DNA of 36,333 bases, from contig CAJYHL010000038.1 in the NCBI GenBank assembly GCA_913774625.1, forward strand, positions 1-36,333. Direction: 5' to 3'. Within the stretch, counting starts at the first letter, position 1; each line of letters begins with the position of its first letter. Position numbers and translations under genes: made by a program. A model generated the notes under the pieces. That model made no database searches. It saw only the letters and a list, made by a program, of their open reading frames with translations, and had not been told where the DNA came from. This document shows, piece by piece, positions 17,651 to 28,483 of this stretch. The stretch is from an uncultured Acidovorax sp. (lineage in GTDB: Bacteria; Pseudomonadota; Gammaproteobacteria; Burkholderiales; Burkholderiaceae_C).

Positions 17651-19411
17651 TCAGCCGCCGGCCAGGCTCTGGTGGCCCAGCACCAGCGAGGAGGCCAGCA
17701 GAGGCTCCTGCGTGCCGGCAGGCCTTGCGCCGGCGGGCGCTGCGACAGGTACGGCCCGGGCCGCCGCCAGCAGCTCGTCCATGGCATGCAGGCGTGCCGG
17801 CGCCTGCTCGCCGAGCCAGGCCGGCACGTCGGCCGCAGGCAGAGGCCGCGCGAACAGGTAGCCCTGGATGTTGTCGATGCCGCTGTCCAGGACGATGCGC
17901 AGCTCCTCCGGGGTTTCCACGCCCTCCACGATCACCGGCAGGCCCAGCTCGTGCGCCATGGTCGCCACATGGCGCAGCAGTGCCTGGCGGCGCTGATCCT
18001 GGGCGATCTTGCGCAGGAACAGGCGGTCGCACTTGATGGCGGCGATCGGCAGGTCGGCCAGCACGCCCAGCGACGAATAGCCGGCGCCGAAGTCGTCCAT
18101 CACCACATGCACGCCGACGGTCTGCAGCCGGCCCATGGCCTGCGACATGCCCGGTCCGCTGGCGATGATGGCGTGCTCGGTCAGCTCCAGCTTCAGCGCA
18201 CGCTCCGGCAGGCCGCGCTGCTCCATCTCCTGCGCCAGCCAGCCGGAGAAGTCGGGCGACAGCAGGGTCACCGGCGCCACGTTCACGCTGATGCCGACCT
18301 GCAGGCCGAAGCTGTCCTGCCAGTGGCGGACATGGTCCATGGCGTTGCAGAGGATGAGCCGGTCCACCTGCCGGGTGACGCCCTGCAGGTCGCAGACCAG
18401 GAAGAACAGCTCCGGATTCACGGCGCCCAGGCGCTCGTGGTGCAGGCGCAGCAGGGCTTCCAGGTGCAGCGTGCCTTCGCGCAGGTTGACGATGGGCTGG
18501 AAGTGCAGCGCCAGCCGCTGCGGCACCAGCAGCTCGTGCAGGTGGTCGGCGATCAGTGCGAGCTGCGCGTCGCGCTCGGGCGTGAGCGGCACGTTCGAGG
18601 CCCGCATCATCTGCAGGCCCTGGCGCAGCAGCTGCTGGCGCCCTTTGTCCTGCCGCATGGTCAGCAACTGGTCCAGCGCCAGGATCAGGGCGAACAGCAC
18701 CACGCTGCCCAGCAGCACCGGGTAGTCCTCCGACGCTGCGCCCGGCTGCGCCGGCTTCATCGCGAACAGGTTGCAGAGCATCCAGTGCCACACCAGGATG
18801 GCGGCCCCGCAGGGCGCGAGGTCGATGGCCCAGTCGGCCGGCCCTGCGATCGGGCGGCCCTTGAGCTTGGCCGAGCGCAGCCGCAGCGCCGAGAAGAACA
18901 CCACGGTGACGGCCAGCACGGAAGCTGCCAGCGCGGCTTTGGCGTTGAACTGGCTGAAGTCCTCCACGTAGGGGCTGAGCAGGGTGCCGTGGGCCAGCAT
19001 GACGCCCGCGGCCAGGCCCACGCAGGCCACGGCCAGGTGCAGGCTGCGCACGCTGCGGCCCAGCGTGGGGACGGTCAGGCGGCAGCTGGCCACCATCAGC
19101 ATGAGCGATGCCAGCGAATCGCCGAGTTCCAGCTCGCGCGGGCTCAGTTCGGCGTAGATGAAGAAGCCCGTCACATCCAGCGCCCAGGCGATGGCGCCGA
19201 TGGCCATGCCGGCGCGCGCGCCGCTGATGCGCCGGCTGGGGGAGTCCACGGCCACGGCCGCATGCTCGGCCAGGCGGCGGCAGAGCACCACCACCATCAT
19301 GGCGAAGAGCCAGAAGGCGAAGGCCTCGGGCCAGGCGGGAAAGGCCACGGCGAATGAGGCCGTGGCGGTCGTCGGTGGCTGCGTTGTCGGCATGAGGGGC
19401 CCTCTCTCCAT
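17651..19411 (-). CDS. Membrane-anchored EAL-domain cyclic-di-GMP phosphodiesterase
   Basis: Protein of 586 residues. The N-terminal half (about 28-250) has roughly seven hydrophobic segments, and the EAL domain follows (about 295-530). Catalytic residues are conserved: Glu318 in LEALLRL (the EAL motif), Asn377 in ISVNVAP, Glu412 in ELTEH, Asp439-Asp440 in MDDFGAGYSS, Lys460 and Asp462 in IKCDRLF, Glu496 in VEGVET, Gln516 in IQGYLF. It should therefore hydrolyse c-di-GMP. No GGDEF domain precedes it, and the membrane part lacks the MHYT motif, so the sensed signal is unknown. Starts at 19411 (AAGAGAG before it) or 19393 are both possible. Neighbouring chemoreceptor on the same strand suggests motility or surface-behaviour control. 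Confidence 0.9.
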   Translation of the reverse strand: MERGPLMPTTQPPTTATASFAVAFPAWPEAFAFWLFAMMVVVLCRRLAEHAAVAVDSPSRRISGARAGMAIGAIAWALDVTGFFIYAELSPRELELGDSLASLMLMVASCRLTVPTLGRSVRSLHLAVACVGLAAGVMLAHGTLLSPYVEDFSQFNAKAALAASVLAVTVVFFSALRLRSAKLKGRPIAGPADWAIDLAPCGAAILVWHWMLCNLFAMKPAQPGAASEDYPVLLGSVVLFALILALDQLLTMRQDKGRQQLLRQGLQMMRASNVPLTPERDAQLALIADHLHELLVPQRLALHFQPIVNLREGTLHLEALLRLHHERLGAVNPELFFLVCDLQGVTRQVDRLILCNAMDHVRHWQDSFGLQVGISVNVAPVTLLSPDFSGWLAQEMEQRGLPERALKLELTEHAIIASGPGMSQAMGRLQTVGVHVVMDDFGAGYSSLGVLADLPIAAIKCDRLFLRKIAQDQRRQALLRHVATMAHELGLPVIVEGVETPEELRIVLDSGIDNIQGYLFARPLPAADVPAWLGEQAPARLHAMDELLAAARAVPVAAPAGARPAGTQEPLLASSLVLGHQSLAGG

Positions 19412-19457
19412 CTCTCTTGGCGCTGTTCTTCGGATCGCGCAAGATCATAGAGCTGCA

Positions 19458-19476
19458 ACCCCTTTGCTGTAGGGGT
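19458..19476. promoter_or_regulatory. Perfect palindrome upstream of the EAL-domain gene
   Basis: ACCCCT (19458-19463) and AGGGGT (19471-19476) surround TTGCTGT. On the minus strand it is followed by a -10-like TATGAT at about 19445-19450, some 35 bases before the EAL-gene start. It could be an operator or a weak hairpin after the chemoreceptor gene. Confidence 0.35.
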
Positions 19477-19573
19477 CAAGAGGCCTCTGGCGGGCAGCGA
19501 AATTCCTATCGGATCAGCCGGGCTGCAGGCCTTTCCGCTATCCATCGGCGGCTCCAGGCCGCCGGCGACCGGG

Positions 19574-21343
19574 TCAGAAGGTTTCCCAGTCGGCTTCGGC
19601 CCCTGCGCCGGCCGTGGCCGGCTTGGGCTGGGCGGCGGGCTTGGGCGCGAGGGCGACGGCCGGCGGAGCGGCTTTCCTGGCAGCCGGCCGCGGGGCGGCT
19701 GCGGCTCGGGGCGCGGAAGCGGGCAGCACCGGGCGGGCCGGCGCGGCCAGGGGGGCGGCCGCAGCGTGGATGACGGCCCGGGTGGTCGCATCCAGGCGGA
19801 AGGCGGCGACCGAGGCCAGCAGCTGTTCGGCCTGGGTCTTGAGGCTGCTGGCGGCTGCGGCGCTTTCTTCCACGAGCGCGGCGTTCTGCTGCGTCACCTG
19901 GTCCATCTGGGCGATGGCCTCGCCCACCTGGGCCACGCCCTGGCTCTGCTCGGTGCTGGCGGCGCTGACTTCGCCGATCAGGTCCGCCACCCGGCGGATG
20001 GAGTTCACCACCTCCGTCATGGTGGTGCCCGCCTGCGCGACCAGGCCGGTGCCCTGCTGGACCTGCGAGACGCTGGCGTCGATCAGGCTCTTGATCTCCT
20101 TGGCCGCCTCGGCGCTGCGGCCGGCCAGGCTGCGCACTTCGCTGGCCACCACGGCGAAGCCGCGCCCCTGTTCGCCCGCACGGGCCGCTTCCACGGCGGC
20201 GTTCAGCGCCAGGATGTTGGTCTGGAAGGCGATGCCGTCGATCACGCTGATGATCTCGGCGATCTTCTTGGAGCTGTCGTTGATGCCCTGCATGGTCTCC
20301 ACGACCTGCTGCACCACTTCGCCGCCCTGGGTCGCCACGTTGGACGCATTGACCGCCAGCTGGTTGGCCTGCCGGGCGCTGTCCGCGTTCTGCTTGACCG
20401 TGCTGGAGAGCTGCTCCATCGAGGCGGCCGTCTCCTCCAGCGCGCTGGCCTGCTGCTCGGTGCGGCCGCTCAGGTCGTGGTTGCCCTGGGCGATCTCCGT
20501 GCTGGCCGTGGCCACGCCGTCCGCATTGCTGCGCACGGAGGACACGGTGCGCGCCAGGCTCTTCTGCATCTCGTCCATCTTGGCCATCAGGCTGTCGGTG
20601 TCGCCCTGGCGCAGCGGGATGTGTACGCTCAGGTCGCCTTCGGCGGTGGAGCGCACGATGGCGGCGGCGAGGCTGGGCTCGCCGCCGAGCTGGCGGAACA
20701 GGCTGCGCGCCAGCAGCGTGCCCAGGCCGACGGTCAGCAGGCACAGCGCGATGCCGCCGAAGATCAGGGTGTTGCTGGTGACCGCTCCGGTCTGTTCCAG
20801 GTCGGCCGAGCGCTTTTCGAGCAGCCCGGCTTCCTCCTGCATGAAGCTGGCCACTTCCGCGCGGAAGGCGTCCATGACCACCTTGTCCTTGCCGGCCTTG
20901 AATTCCTGCAGCAAGGCGTCCAGCGACAGCTTGCCGGCCGTGGCGTCGCGCCGCAGCTCGATCAGGCGGTTGGCCACCTGCACGAAGCCTTCATGGCTGG
21001 CCAGCATCTTGCCGAGCCGGGCCTGCTGGCCGGGGTTGTCGGCCGTGGCCTGCTTGGCGCTATCGAAGGCCTTCCTGAAAGCCTCCTTGCCCTGCGTCAA
21101 CGGCTCCAGGAACTTGTCATCCCCGCTGGCGACGAAGCCGCGCAGGCCGGTTTCGATGTTGACCATGTTCAGCAGCATGTCCTGCCCATAGCCCATGACC
21201 TGCTGGGTATGCGTGTTCCAGCCCGTGGCCTCGCGCATCCGCGAGAAGTTGAAGACAGCGACCGCCAGCAAGGTGGCCGCGAGCAGCAGAACTGCCGAAA
21301 AGGTGAGTGTCAGCTTGCGCTTGAGTGTCCATGTGTCAGCCAT
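19574..21343 (-). CDS. Methyl-accepting chemotaxis protein with CHASE3-like sensor and CheR-tethering tail
   Basis: Protein of 589 residues. TM1 is at about 11-33. A periplasmic helical sensor with the CHASE3-like signature [22 protein letters not shown] spans about 35-188, and TM2 is at about 190-212. A HAMP domain (about 213-265) and the cytoplasmic signalling domain follow. The hairpin tip [26 protein letters not shown], which contacts CheA/CheW, is intact. An Ala/Pro-rich linker of about 60 residues ends in DWETF at the C-terminus, the xWxxF pentapeptide that tethers CheR and CheB (NWETF in Tsr/Tar). The ligand is unknown. The gene lies alone between nirD and the EAL gene, far from any che operon, with an AT-rich leader (21455-21571). 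Confidence 0.93.
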   Translation of the reverse strand: MADTWTLKRKLTLTFSAVLLLAATLLAVAVFNFSRMREATGWNTHTQQVMGYGQDMLLNMVNIETGLRGFVASGDDKFLEPLTQGKEAFRKAFDSAKQATADNPGQQARLGKMLASHEGFVQVANRLIELRRDATAGKLSLDALLQEFKAGKDKVVMDAFRAEVASFMQEEAGLLEKRSADLEQTGAVTSNTLIFGGIALCLLTVGLGTLLARSLFRQLGGEPSLAAAIVRSTAEGDLSVHIPLRQGDTDSLMAKMDEMQKSLARTVSSVRSNADGVATASTEIAQGNHDLSGRTEQQASALEETAASMEQLSSTVKQNADSARQANQLAVNASNVATQGGEVVQQVVETMQGINDSSKKIAEIISVIDGIAFQTNILALNAAVEAARAGEQGRGFAVVASEVRSLAGRSAEAAKEIKSLIDASVSQVQQGTGLVAQAGTTMTEVVNSIRRVADLIGEVSAASTEQSQGVAQVGEAIAQMDQVTQQNAALVEESAAAASSLKTQAEQLLASVAAFRLDATTRAVIHAAAAPLAAPARPVLPASAPRAAAAPRPAARKAAPPAVALAPKPAAQPKPATAGAGAEADWETF

Positions 21344-21437
21344 GTGGTTCCCCGATCTGCCGTTCCGTTGAAGCGTGGTGAGCTACGGGCGCGCGGAGGC
21401 GCACCCGTGCAGGATCGCTTGTGGGCGCACGATGGCG

Positions 21438-21571
21438 CGGCTATCCCGGGGAGGGTTTTACATCATTAATGTGATAAATGTGTTTTTTAATTGATGGAAT
21501 TTGAGAAATTTATTTGGAGATTGATGGGAATTGCAGCATGAAATTAGCAGATAAATGATTCGCATTGCGGG
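21438..21571 (-). promoter_or_regulatory. AT-rich promoter region of the chemoreceptor gene
   Basis: Bases 21455-21571 are conspicuously AT-rich in an otherwise very GC-rich window and contain no gene. On the minus strand a partial sigma-28-like pair occurs: TAAA (21457-21460) and GCCG (21438-21441) at the E. coli spacing of 15, but the last half of the -10 (ATAA) is missing. A TGTGA half-site (near 21480) resembles CRP/Vfr binding but lacks a second half. Which sigma factor is used is open. Confidence 0.35.
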
Positions 21572-21913
21572 CTAGCGTGACACGGCCACGCGAATCCGCC
21601 CTCCCTCCACGCGCACGGCATGGACGCGCACCGAGTTCTGCGGCGCCTCCAGGCATTCGCCGGTGCGCAGGTCGAAGTGGTTCTTGTAGAGCGGAGAGGC
21701 CACGACCACGCGGCCGCCCAGGCTGCCTACCAGGCCGCGCGAGAGCACGCTGGCGCCCGATTGCGGATCGACGTTGTCGATGGCGTGGAACTGGTCCTGG
21801 CCGATGCGGAAGATGGCGACGTGGCGGCCTTCCACCAGCGCGCAGACGCCGGTGTCGGGAACGATGTCCTGCGCGGCGCAGACGTCGTTGAACGGCAGGG
21901 TTTCGGTGTTCAT
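21572..21913 (-). CDS. nirD: Nitrite reductase (NADH) small subunit
   Basis: Protein of 113 residues with a Rieske-like fold that, as usual for NirD, lacks the Cys and His iron ligands. Family stretches VCALVEGRHVAIFRI, SRGLVGSLGGRVVVASPLYKNHFDLRTGECLE and VRVHAVRVEGGRI are clear. It works with NirB in the cytoplasmic reduction of nitrite to ammonium. The ATG at 21913 gives MNTETLPFNDVC. An alternative ATG at 21937 overlaps the nirB stop (TGATG) and would add eight residues; coupling would favour it, domain alignment favours 21913. Last gene of nirB-nirD; no further nas gene follows. Confidence 0.93.
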   Translation of the reverse strand: MNTETLPFNDVCAAQDIVPDTGVCALVEGRHVAIFRIGQDQFHAIDNVDPQSGASVLSRGLVGSLGGRVVVASPLYKNHFDLRTGECLEAPQNSVRVHAVRVEGGRIRVAVSR

Positions 21914-21936
21914 GGGGTGGGTCTTTCCGGGCTGCA

Positions 21937-24471
21937 TCAGAGGACTGCGGCGCCTTCGGCCGCTTCGGCGGGCGCGCGCTCGTCGCTCCGCGCCGGGCGG
22001 ATCTGGCCGCGCTCGTTCACGAAGACGATGCGCTCGTCGGGCTGGTCGCTGTTGACGAAGGTGCGGAAGCGCTGGCGCACGGCCGGGTCGGTCACGGCGG
22101 TCTTCCATTCGCACTGGTAGGTGTCCACCACGTGCTGCATCTGCGCTTCCAGCTCGGCGTTCAGACCCAGGGTGTCGTTCAGCAGCACGCCCTTGAGGTA
22201 GTCCAGCCCGCCTTCGAGGTTGTCGCGCCAGGTGCTGGTGCGCTGCAGGCGGTCGGCGGTGCGCACGTAGAACATCAGGAAGCGGTCCACCAGGCGCACC
22301 AGCTCTTCCTTCGAAAGATCCGAAGCCAGCAGTTCCGCATGGCGCGGCTTCATGCCGCCATTGCCGCAGACGTAGAGGTTCCAGCCCTTCTCGGTGGCGA
22401 TGATGCCCACGTCCTTGCCCTGCGCTTCGGCGCATTCCCGGGTGCAGCCGGAGACGCCGAACTTGATCTTGTGCGGCGCGCGCAGGCCCTTGTAGCGGTT
22501 CTCCAGTTCCACCGCCAGGCCCACGCTGTCGCCCACGCCGTAGCGGCACCAGGTCGATCCCACGCAGCTCTTCACCGTGCGCAGCGACTTGCCGTAGGCG
22601 TGGCCGGATTCGAAGCCGGCGGCGATCAGCTCTTCCCAGATCAGCGGCAGCTGCTCCACGCGCGCGCCGAACAGGTCGATGCGCTGGCCGCCCGTGACCT
22701 TGGTGTAGAGGCCGTACTTCTTGGCCACCTGGCCCACGGCGATCAGGCCGTCGGGCGTGACCTCGCCGCCGGCCATGCGCGGCACGACCGAATAGGTGCC
22801 GTCCTTCTGGATGTTGCCGAGGAAATAGTCGTTGCTGTCCTGCAGGCTCGCCAGTTGCGGCTTGAGAACGAATTCGTTCCAGCACGAGGCGAAGATGCTG
22901 GCCGCCACCGGCTTGCACACGTCGCAGCCCAGGCCTTTTCCATGCAGGGCCAGCAGGTCGTCGAAGGACTTGATCTCGCCCACGCGCACCAGGTGGAACA
23001 GCTCCTGGCGCGAATACGGGAAGTGCTCGCAGAGGTGGTTGTTCACCGCCATGCCGCGCTTGGCCATCTCGGCCTTCATCACCTGGGTGACCAGGGGCAC
23101 GCAGCCGCCGCAGGTGGCGCCCGCCTTCGTGCAGGCCTTCATCTCGGCGATGGTGCAGGCCCCTTCGCCCACGGCTTCGCAGATCCGGCCCTTGCTCACG
23201 CTGTTGCAGGAGCAGATCTGCGCGCTGTCCGGCAGCGCCTCCACGCCCAGGCCGGGCTTGGCCTTGCCGTCGCTGGACGGCAGGATCAGGAATTCGGGCT
23301 CCTCGGGCAGGGCGATGCCGTTCAGCGCCATCTGCAGCAGCGTGCCGTATTCGTCGGCATTGCCCACCAGCACGGCGCCCAGCAGCTTTTTGCCGTCCTC
23401 GCTCACCACGATCTTCTTGTAGATCTGCTTGCGCTCGTCGATGTACTGGTAGCTGCGGCAGTGGGGCGTCCTGCCCTGCGCGTCGCCGATGCTGGCCACG
23501 TCCACGCCCATCAGCTTGAGCTTGGTGCTCATGTCGGCACCCGCGAAGGCCGCGTCGGCCTGGCCCGCGATGTGGCGCGCCGCCACGCGGGCCATGTCGT
23601 AGCCCGGCGCCACCAGGCCGAAGAGCTGCTCGTTCCACGACGCGCATTCGCCGATGGCGTAGATGTGGCGGTCGCTCGTGCGGCAGTGGTCGTCCACCGC
23701 CACGCCGCCGCGCGGCCCCAGGGCCAGCACGCACTGGCGCGCCAGCTCGTCGCGCGGGCGGATGCCGGCGGAGAACACGATCATGTCGGTCTCCAGATGC
23801 GTGCCGTCGGCGAACACCATGCGGTGGCGCGCCATGGCGCCGTCGGTGATCTCCACCGTGTTGCGGCTGGTGTGGACATGCACGCCCAGCGCCTCGATCT
23901 TGCTGCGCAGCACGCGGCCGCCGCCATCATCGACCTGCACCGTCATCAGGCGCGGAGCGAACTCGACCACGTGCGTCTCCAGGCCCAGGTCGCGCAGCGC
24001 CTTGGCGCATTCCAGCCCCAGCAGGCCGCCGCCCACGACCACGCCGGTCCTGGAATGCGCGCCGCTGGCCTTCATGCCTTCCAGGTCCTCGATGGTGCGG
24101 TAGACGAAGCAGTGCGGCCGGTCGCGGCCCGGCACCTGGGGCACGAAGGGCACCGAGCCGGTGGCCAGCACCAGCCGGTCGTAGTGCAGCACCTCGCCGT
24201 CCACCGTGGTCACCGTGTTGTTGCGGCGCTCGATGGAGGCGGCCCGCGCCGCCAGCCGCAGCGTGAAGCCGCTGCGCTCGAAGAATCCGGGCTCCACCAC
24301 CGACAGCTCCTCGGCCGTCTTGCCCGCGAAGAATTCCGAGAGATGGACCCGGTCGTAGGCCGGGCGGGGCTCTTCGCAGAGCACGGTCACCTCGGCGGCC
24401 ACGTTCAGGCGCTCCAGCTCTTCCAGAAACTTGTGGCCGACCATGCCGTGGCCTACAACGATGATTTTCAT
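21937..24471 (-). CDS. nirB: Assimilatory nitrite reductase (NADH) large subunit
   Basis: Protein of 844 residues, full length for NirB, which reduces nitrite to ammonium with NADH via FAD, iron-sulfur centres and siroheme. In order: FAD-binding VVGHGMVGHKF (5-15), NAD-binding VVVGGGLLGLECA (144-156), a BFD-like [2Fe-2S] domain with Cys420, Cys422, Cys454 and Cys457, then the sulfite/nitrite reductase half. Siroheme/[4Fe-4S] ligands are Cys636 and Cys642 (SCVGSTWC) and Cys676 and Cys680 (GCTREC). The start at 24471 follows AGGAAAAG. The gene lies downstream of modABC on the same strand, behind a 360-bp leader holding the regulatory candidates at 24598-24693. No nitrate reductase gene is in the window. 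Confidence 0.96.
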   Translation of the reverse strand: MKIIVVGHGMVGHKFLEELERLNVAAEVTVLCEEPRPAYDRVHLSEFFAGKTAEELSVVEPGFFERSGFTLRLAARAASIERRNNTVTTVDGEVLHYDRLVLATGSVPFVPQVPGRDRPHCFVYRTIEDLEGMKASGAHSRTGVVVGGGLLGLECAKALRDLGLETHVVEFAPRLMTVQVDDGGGRVLRSKIEALGVHVHTSRNTVEITDGAMARHRMVFADGTHLETDMIVFSAGIRPRDELARQCVLALGPRGGVAVDDHCRTSDRHIYAIGECASWNEQLFGLVAPGYDMARVAARHIAGQADAAFAGADMSTKLKLMGVDVASIGDAQGRTPHCRSYQYIDERKQIYKKIVVSEDGKKLLGAVLVGNADEYGTLLQMALNGIALPEEPEFLILPSSDGKAKPGLGVEALPDSAQICSCNSVSKGRICEAVGEGACTIAEMKACTKAGATCGGCVPLVTQVMKAEMAKRGMAVNNHLCEHFPYSRQELFHLVRVGEIKSFDDLLALHGKGLGCDVCKPVAASIFASCWNEFVLKPQLASLQDSNDYFLGNIQKDGTYSVVPRMAGGEVTPDGLIAVGQVAKKYGLYTKVTGGQRIDLFGARVEQLPLIWEELIAAGFESGHAYGKSLRTVKSCVGSTWCRYGVGDSVGLAVELENRYKGLRAPHKIKFGVSGCTRECAEAQGKDVGIIATEKGWNLYVCGNGGMKPRHAELLASDLSKEELVRLVDRFLMFYVRTADRLQRTSTWRDNLEGGLDYLKGVLLNDTLGLNAELEAQMQHVVDTYQCEWKTAVTDPAVRQRFRTFVNSDQPDERIVFVNERGQIRPARSDERAPAEAAEGAAVL

Positions 24472-24597
24472 GGGGTCTTTTCCTGCAGTTCCGGGGCGGG
24501 CCGGGGCTCTGGCAGGCAGCGCGCGCTCTTGGCCTGGCAAGACGCGTCGCACGACAGGAGCCCCCGCTCGATAGCGGATGAAGTCGGTTGGGAACGG

Positions 24598-24641
24598 CCG
24601 ATGCACTCTGCGGCCCCCTGGGGCGCGCCGGCATGCATCGG
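24598..24641 (-). promoter_or_regulatory. Long hairpin in the nirB leader
   Basis: CCGATGCA (minus strand, 24634-24641) pairs perfectly with TGCATCGG (24598-24605). Between them a GC-rich inner stem (CGCGCCCC / GGGGGCCG) extends the structure. No clear U-run follows, so a terminator is possible but not canonical. It immediately follows the hexaloop hairpin at 24644-24661. Confidence 0.4.
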
Positions 24642-24643
24642 GT

Positions 24644-24693
24644 TCCGCCGTCGTTGGCGGAGGCTGTGAAAAACCGCAGCGGCACTGCCACGG
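24644..24693 (-). promoter_or_regulatory. nirB leader: two hexaloop hairpins of ANTAR-target type, overlapping a sigma-54-like element
   Basis: Minus strand. Hairpin 1 (24674-24693): CCGTGGC and GCTGCGG (two G-U pairs) with loop AGTGCC. Hairpin 2 (24644-24661): TCCGCC and GGCGGA with loop AACGAC. Both hexaloops have A at position 1 and G at position 4, the hallmark of RNA targets of ANTAR antiterminators such as NasR/NasT, which control nitrate and nitrite assimilation genes. The same stretch (24676-24690) also reads TGGCAGTGCCGCTGC, with GG and GC ten bases apart, as in sigma-54 promoters (TGGCAC-N5-TTGC). If it is the promoter, transcription starts near 24664 and only hairpin 2 is in the RNA. 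Both readings fit nitrogen control; they cannot both use hairpin 1. Confidence 0.4.
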
Positions 24694-24734
24694 GCTTCGG
24701 GCGTACTTCAGCAGGATTCATGCCCGGGCATTTG

Positions 24735-24792
24735 CCCCGCAGGCCCGCCGCCTGCGGGGGCTCGGCCGGCCTTGCGCACCAGTCTGGGGTGC
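24735..24792 (-). promoter_or_regulatory. Hairpin and inverted repeat between modC and nirB
   Basis: CCCCGCAGG (24735-24743) and CCTGCGGGG (24751-24759) form a 9-bp perfect stem after modC; it may end the mod transcript but has no U-run. GCACC (24776-24780) and GGTGC (24788-24792) form an inverted repeat with a 7-base spacer about 100 bases upstream of the sigma-54-like element. NtrC sites have the same half-sites but a spacer two bases shorter, so this is only suggestive. Confidence 0.35.
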
Positions 24793-24831
24793 CGCCTCGG
24801 CCCGCTTTGGGGCGCCGGACTCAGGCCGGGC

Positions 24832-25926
24832 TCAATCCAGCACCGCCACGCCCTTGACCTGTGCCAGCAGCGTCTGCCCCGCCGCCAGCCCCAGCGTGCG
24901 GGCCGACCGCTGGGTGATGCGCGCCAGCAGCAGCGTGCCGCCCGCATCCAGCGCCACCAGCACCTGGCCCGGGCCGTCGGGCTGCAGGGCGGTGATGCGC
25001 GCCGGCAGCAGGTTCAGGATGCTGCTGCCCTCGGGCGCCTTAAGCGCCAGGCTCACGTCGCGGGCCTGCACGCGCAGGCGCAGCGCCTGGCCGGGCGTGT
25101 GCGGGGCGGCGGTCGCGAACTGCAGCTGCCCGCCCGGGAAGGCCACGGTGGTCAGGTGGTCGCGCGCATCGTGCGACAGCACCGTGCCCGCCACCAGCGT
25201 GGCGGCGCCGTCGCCCTGGGCCAGCGGCAGGTCCGTCCGCGCCAGCAGCTCTGCGGCGGGGCCGGCGGCCTCCACCCGGCCGGCGCGCAGCAGCACCAGG
25301 TGCGAGGCCAGGCGCATGACCTCGTCCTGCGAGTGGCTGACATAGACCACGGGAATGTCCAGCCCGCGCTGCAGCGCGTCCAGATAGGGCATGAGCTCGG
25401 CCTTGCGCGCGGCGTCCAGCGCGGCCAGGGGCTCGTCCATGAACAGCACGGCTGGGCTGGCCGCCAGGGCGCGGGCGATGGCCACGCGCTGGCGCTCGCC
25501 GCCCGAGAGCGTGGCGGGGCCGCGGTCCATCAGGCCGGCGATGCCCAGCAGCTCGACGGCCTGGTCCAGCGCCACGCGCCGCCGCGCGGCGGGAACCCGG
25601 CGCAGCCCGTATTCGATATTGCCGCGCACGCTCAGGTGGGGAAACAGGCTGGCTTCCTGGAACACATAGCCCAGCCCGCGCCGGTGCGTGGGCAGCCACA
25701 GGCGGCGGGCGTCGTCCTGCCAGGCCTGGCCGTTGACCACGACCCGGCCCTCGGCCCGCTCCAGCCCCGCCAGGGCGCGCAGGCAGCTGGTCTTGCCGCA
25801 GCCCGAGGGGCCGAACAGCGCCGTGATGCCGCGCCCGGGCAGCGCCAGCGCCACGTCCAGCGTGAAGCCGGGGCGCACCAGGCGCAGCTCCGCGGCGATG
25901 GATGATGATCCGTGCTGCGGGCTCAT
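24832..25926 (-). CDS. modC: Molybdate ABC transporter ATP-binding protein
   Basis: Protein of 364 residues, the ModC ATPase powering molybdate import. Walker A GPSGCGKT (39-46), Q-loop YVFQ (87-90), ABC signature LSGGE (140-144), Walker B LFMDEP (161-166) and a switch His in VSHSQDEV are all present. A C-terminal Mop/TOBE domain (about 290-364, ending [13 protein letters not shown]) binds molybdate and gives feedback control, as usual for ModC. The start ATG at 25926 overlaps the modB stop (ATGA), giving tight coupling. It is the last gene of modABC; a hairpin follows at 24735-24759. Confidence 0.95.
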   Translation of the reverse strand: MSPQHGSSSIAAELRLVRPGFTLDVALALPGRGITALFGPSGCGKTSCLRALAGLERAEGRVVVNGQAWQDDARRLWLPTHRRGLGYVFQEASLFPHLSVRGNIEYGLRRVPAARRRVALDQAVELLGIAGLMDRGPATLSGGERQRVAIARALAASPAVLFMDEPLAALDAARKAELMPYLDALQRGLDIPVVYVSHSQDEVMRLASHLVLLRAGRVEAAGPAAELLARTDLPLAQGDGAATLVAGTVLSHDARDHLTTVAFPGGQLQFATAAPHTPGQALRLRVQARDVSLALKAPEGSSILNLLPARITALQPDGPGQVLVALDAGGTLLLARITQRSARTLGLAAGQTLLAQVKGVAVLD

Positions 25927-26600
25927 GGCGCGCGGCGCTCCGGCTGCCACCACTGCAGCGCCAGCAGCACGATGAACGAGAACGCCACCATGCCGCCCGC
26001 CAGCCAGTGGGCCTGCGTGTACTGCAGCGCCTCGACGTGGTCGTAGATCTGCACCGACACCACCCGTGTCGCGCCCGGGATGTTGCCGCCCAGCATCAGC
26101 ACCACGCCGAATTCGCCCACGGTGTGGGCGAAGCTCAGGATGCCGGCCGTGACGAAGCCCGGCCGCGCCAGCGGCAGCACCACGCTGAAGAACCGGTCGA
26201 TGGGCCCGGCGCCCAGCGTGGCGGCCACCTCCAGCGGCCGCTCGCCCAGCGATTCGAAGGCGCGCTGCAGCGGTTGCACGGCGAAGGGCAGCGAATAGGC
26301 GACCGATCCCACCAGCAGGCCGCGGAAGGTGAAGGGCAGGGCGTCCATGCCCAGCCACCGGGTGAGGGCGCCCACCGCGCCCTGCGGGCCCATCAGCATC
26401 AGCAGGTAGAAGCCCAGCACGGTGGGCGGCAGCACCAGCGGCAGCGCCACCACGGCGGCCACGGGTGCGCGCCAGCGCGAGTGCGTGTGCGCCAGCCACC
26501 AGGCCAGCGGCGTGGACAGCACCAGCAGGATGGCCGTGGTCAGGCCGGCCAGCCGCAGCGTGAGGCCGATGGCCGAGAGGTCTTCGGAAGAAAGCGGCAC
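25923..26600 (-). CDS. modB: Molybdate ABC transporter permease
   Basis: Protein of 225 residues with about five membrane helices, the ModB channel subunit. The EAA loop that contacts ModC is visible ([25 protein letters not shown]), as are family stretches [16 protein letters not shown] and [21 protein letters not shown]. No ATG is available at the right place. The GTG at 26600 is inferred as the start, 17 bases after the modA stop, giving the normal ModB length. It has no Shine-Dalgarno sequence, so translation is probably coupled to modA. The stop overlaps the modC start. Confidence 0.9.
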   Translation of the reverse strand: MPLSSEDLSAIGLTLRLAGLTTAILLVLSTPLAWWLAHTHSRWRAPVAAVVALPLVLPPTVLGFYLLMLMGPQGAVGALTRWLGMDALPFTFRGLLVGSVAYSLPFAVQPLQRAFESLGERPLEVAATLGAGPIDRFFSVVLPLARPGFVTAGILSFAHTVGEFGVVLMLGGNIPGATRVVSVQIYDHVEALQYTQAHWLAGGMVAFSFIVLLALQWWQPERRAP

Positions 26601-26617
26601 GGAGCTGGTGGAATCGC

Positions 26618-28366
<1,749 letters not shown>

Positions 28367-28483
28367 GCCCCAGGTGCCCGGCCTGCGGGCGCGACTTAGG
28401 ATGCGCTGCAACATTCCTGCGGCTTCGCCTGCCGGCCTCGGGCCGGTGCGCTGGCCGCCCACCACGGAGCGGCCCACAGCGCA

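Noticed and set aside
21460-21500. CRP/Vfr or FNR site upstream of the chemoreceptor
   Set aside because: Only one TGTGA half-site is present; no symmetric second half.
22132-24669. 845-codon open frame on the plus strand opposite nirB
   Set aside because: It mirrors nirB codon structure; His/Ala/Gln-rich translation with no motif, whereas nirB has all cofactor ligands.
24776-24792. NtrC enhancer site upstream of nirB
   Set aside because: Half-sites fit but the spacer is two bases too long; kept only as a note in the leader annotation.
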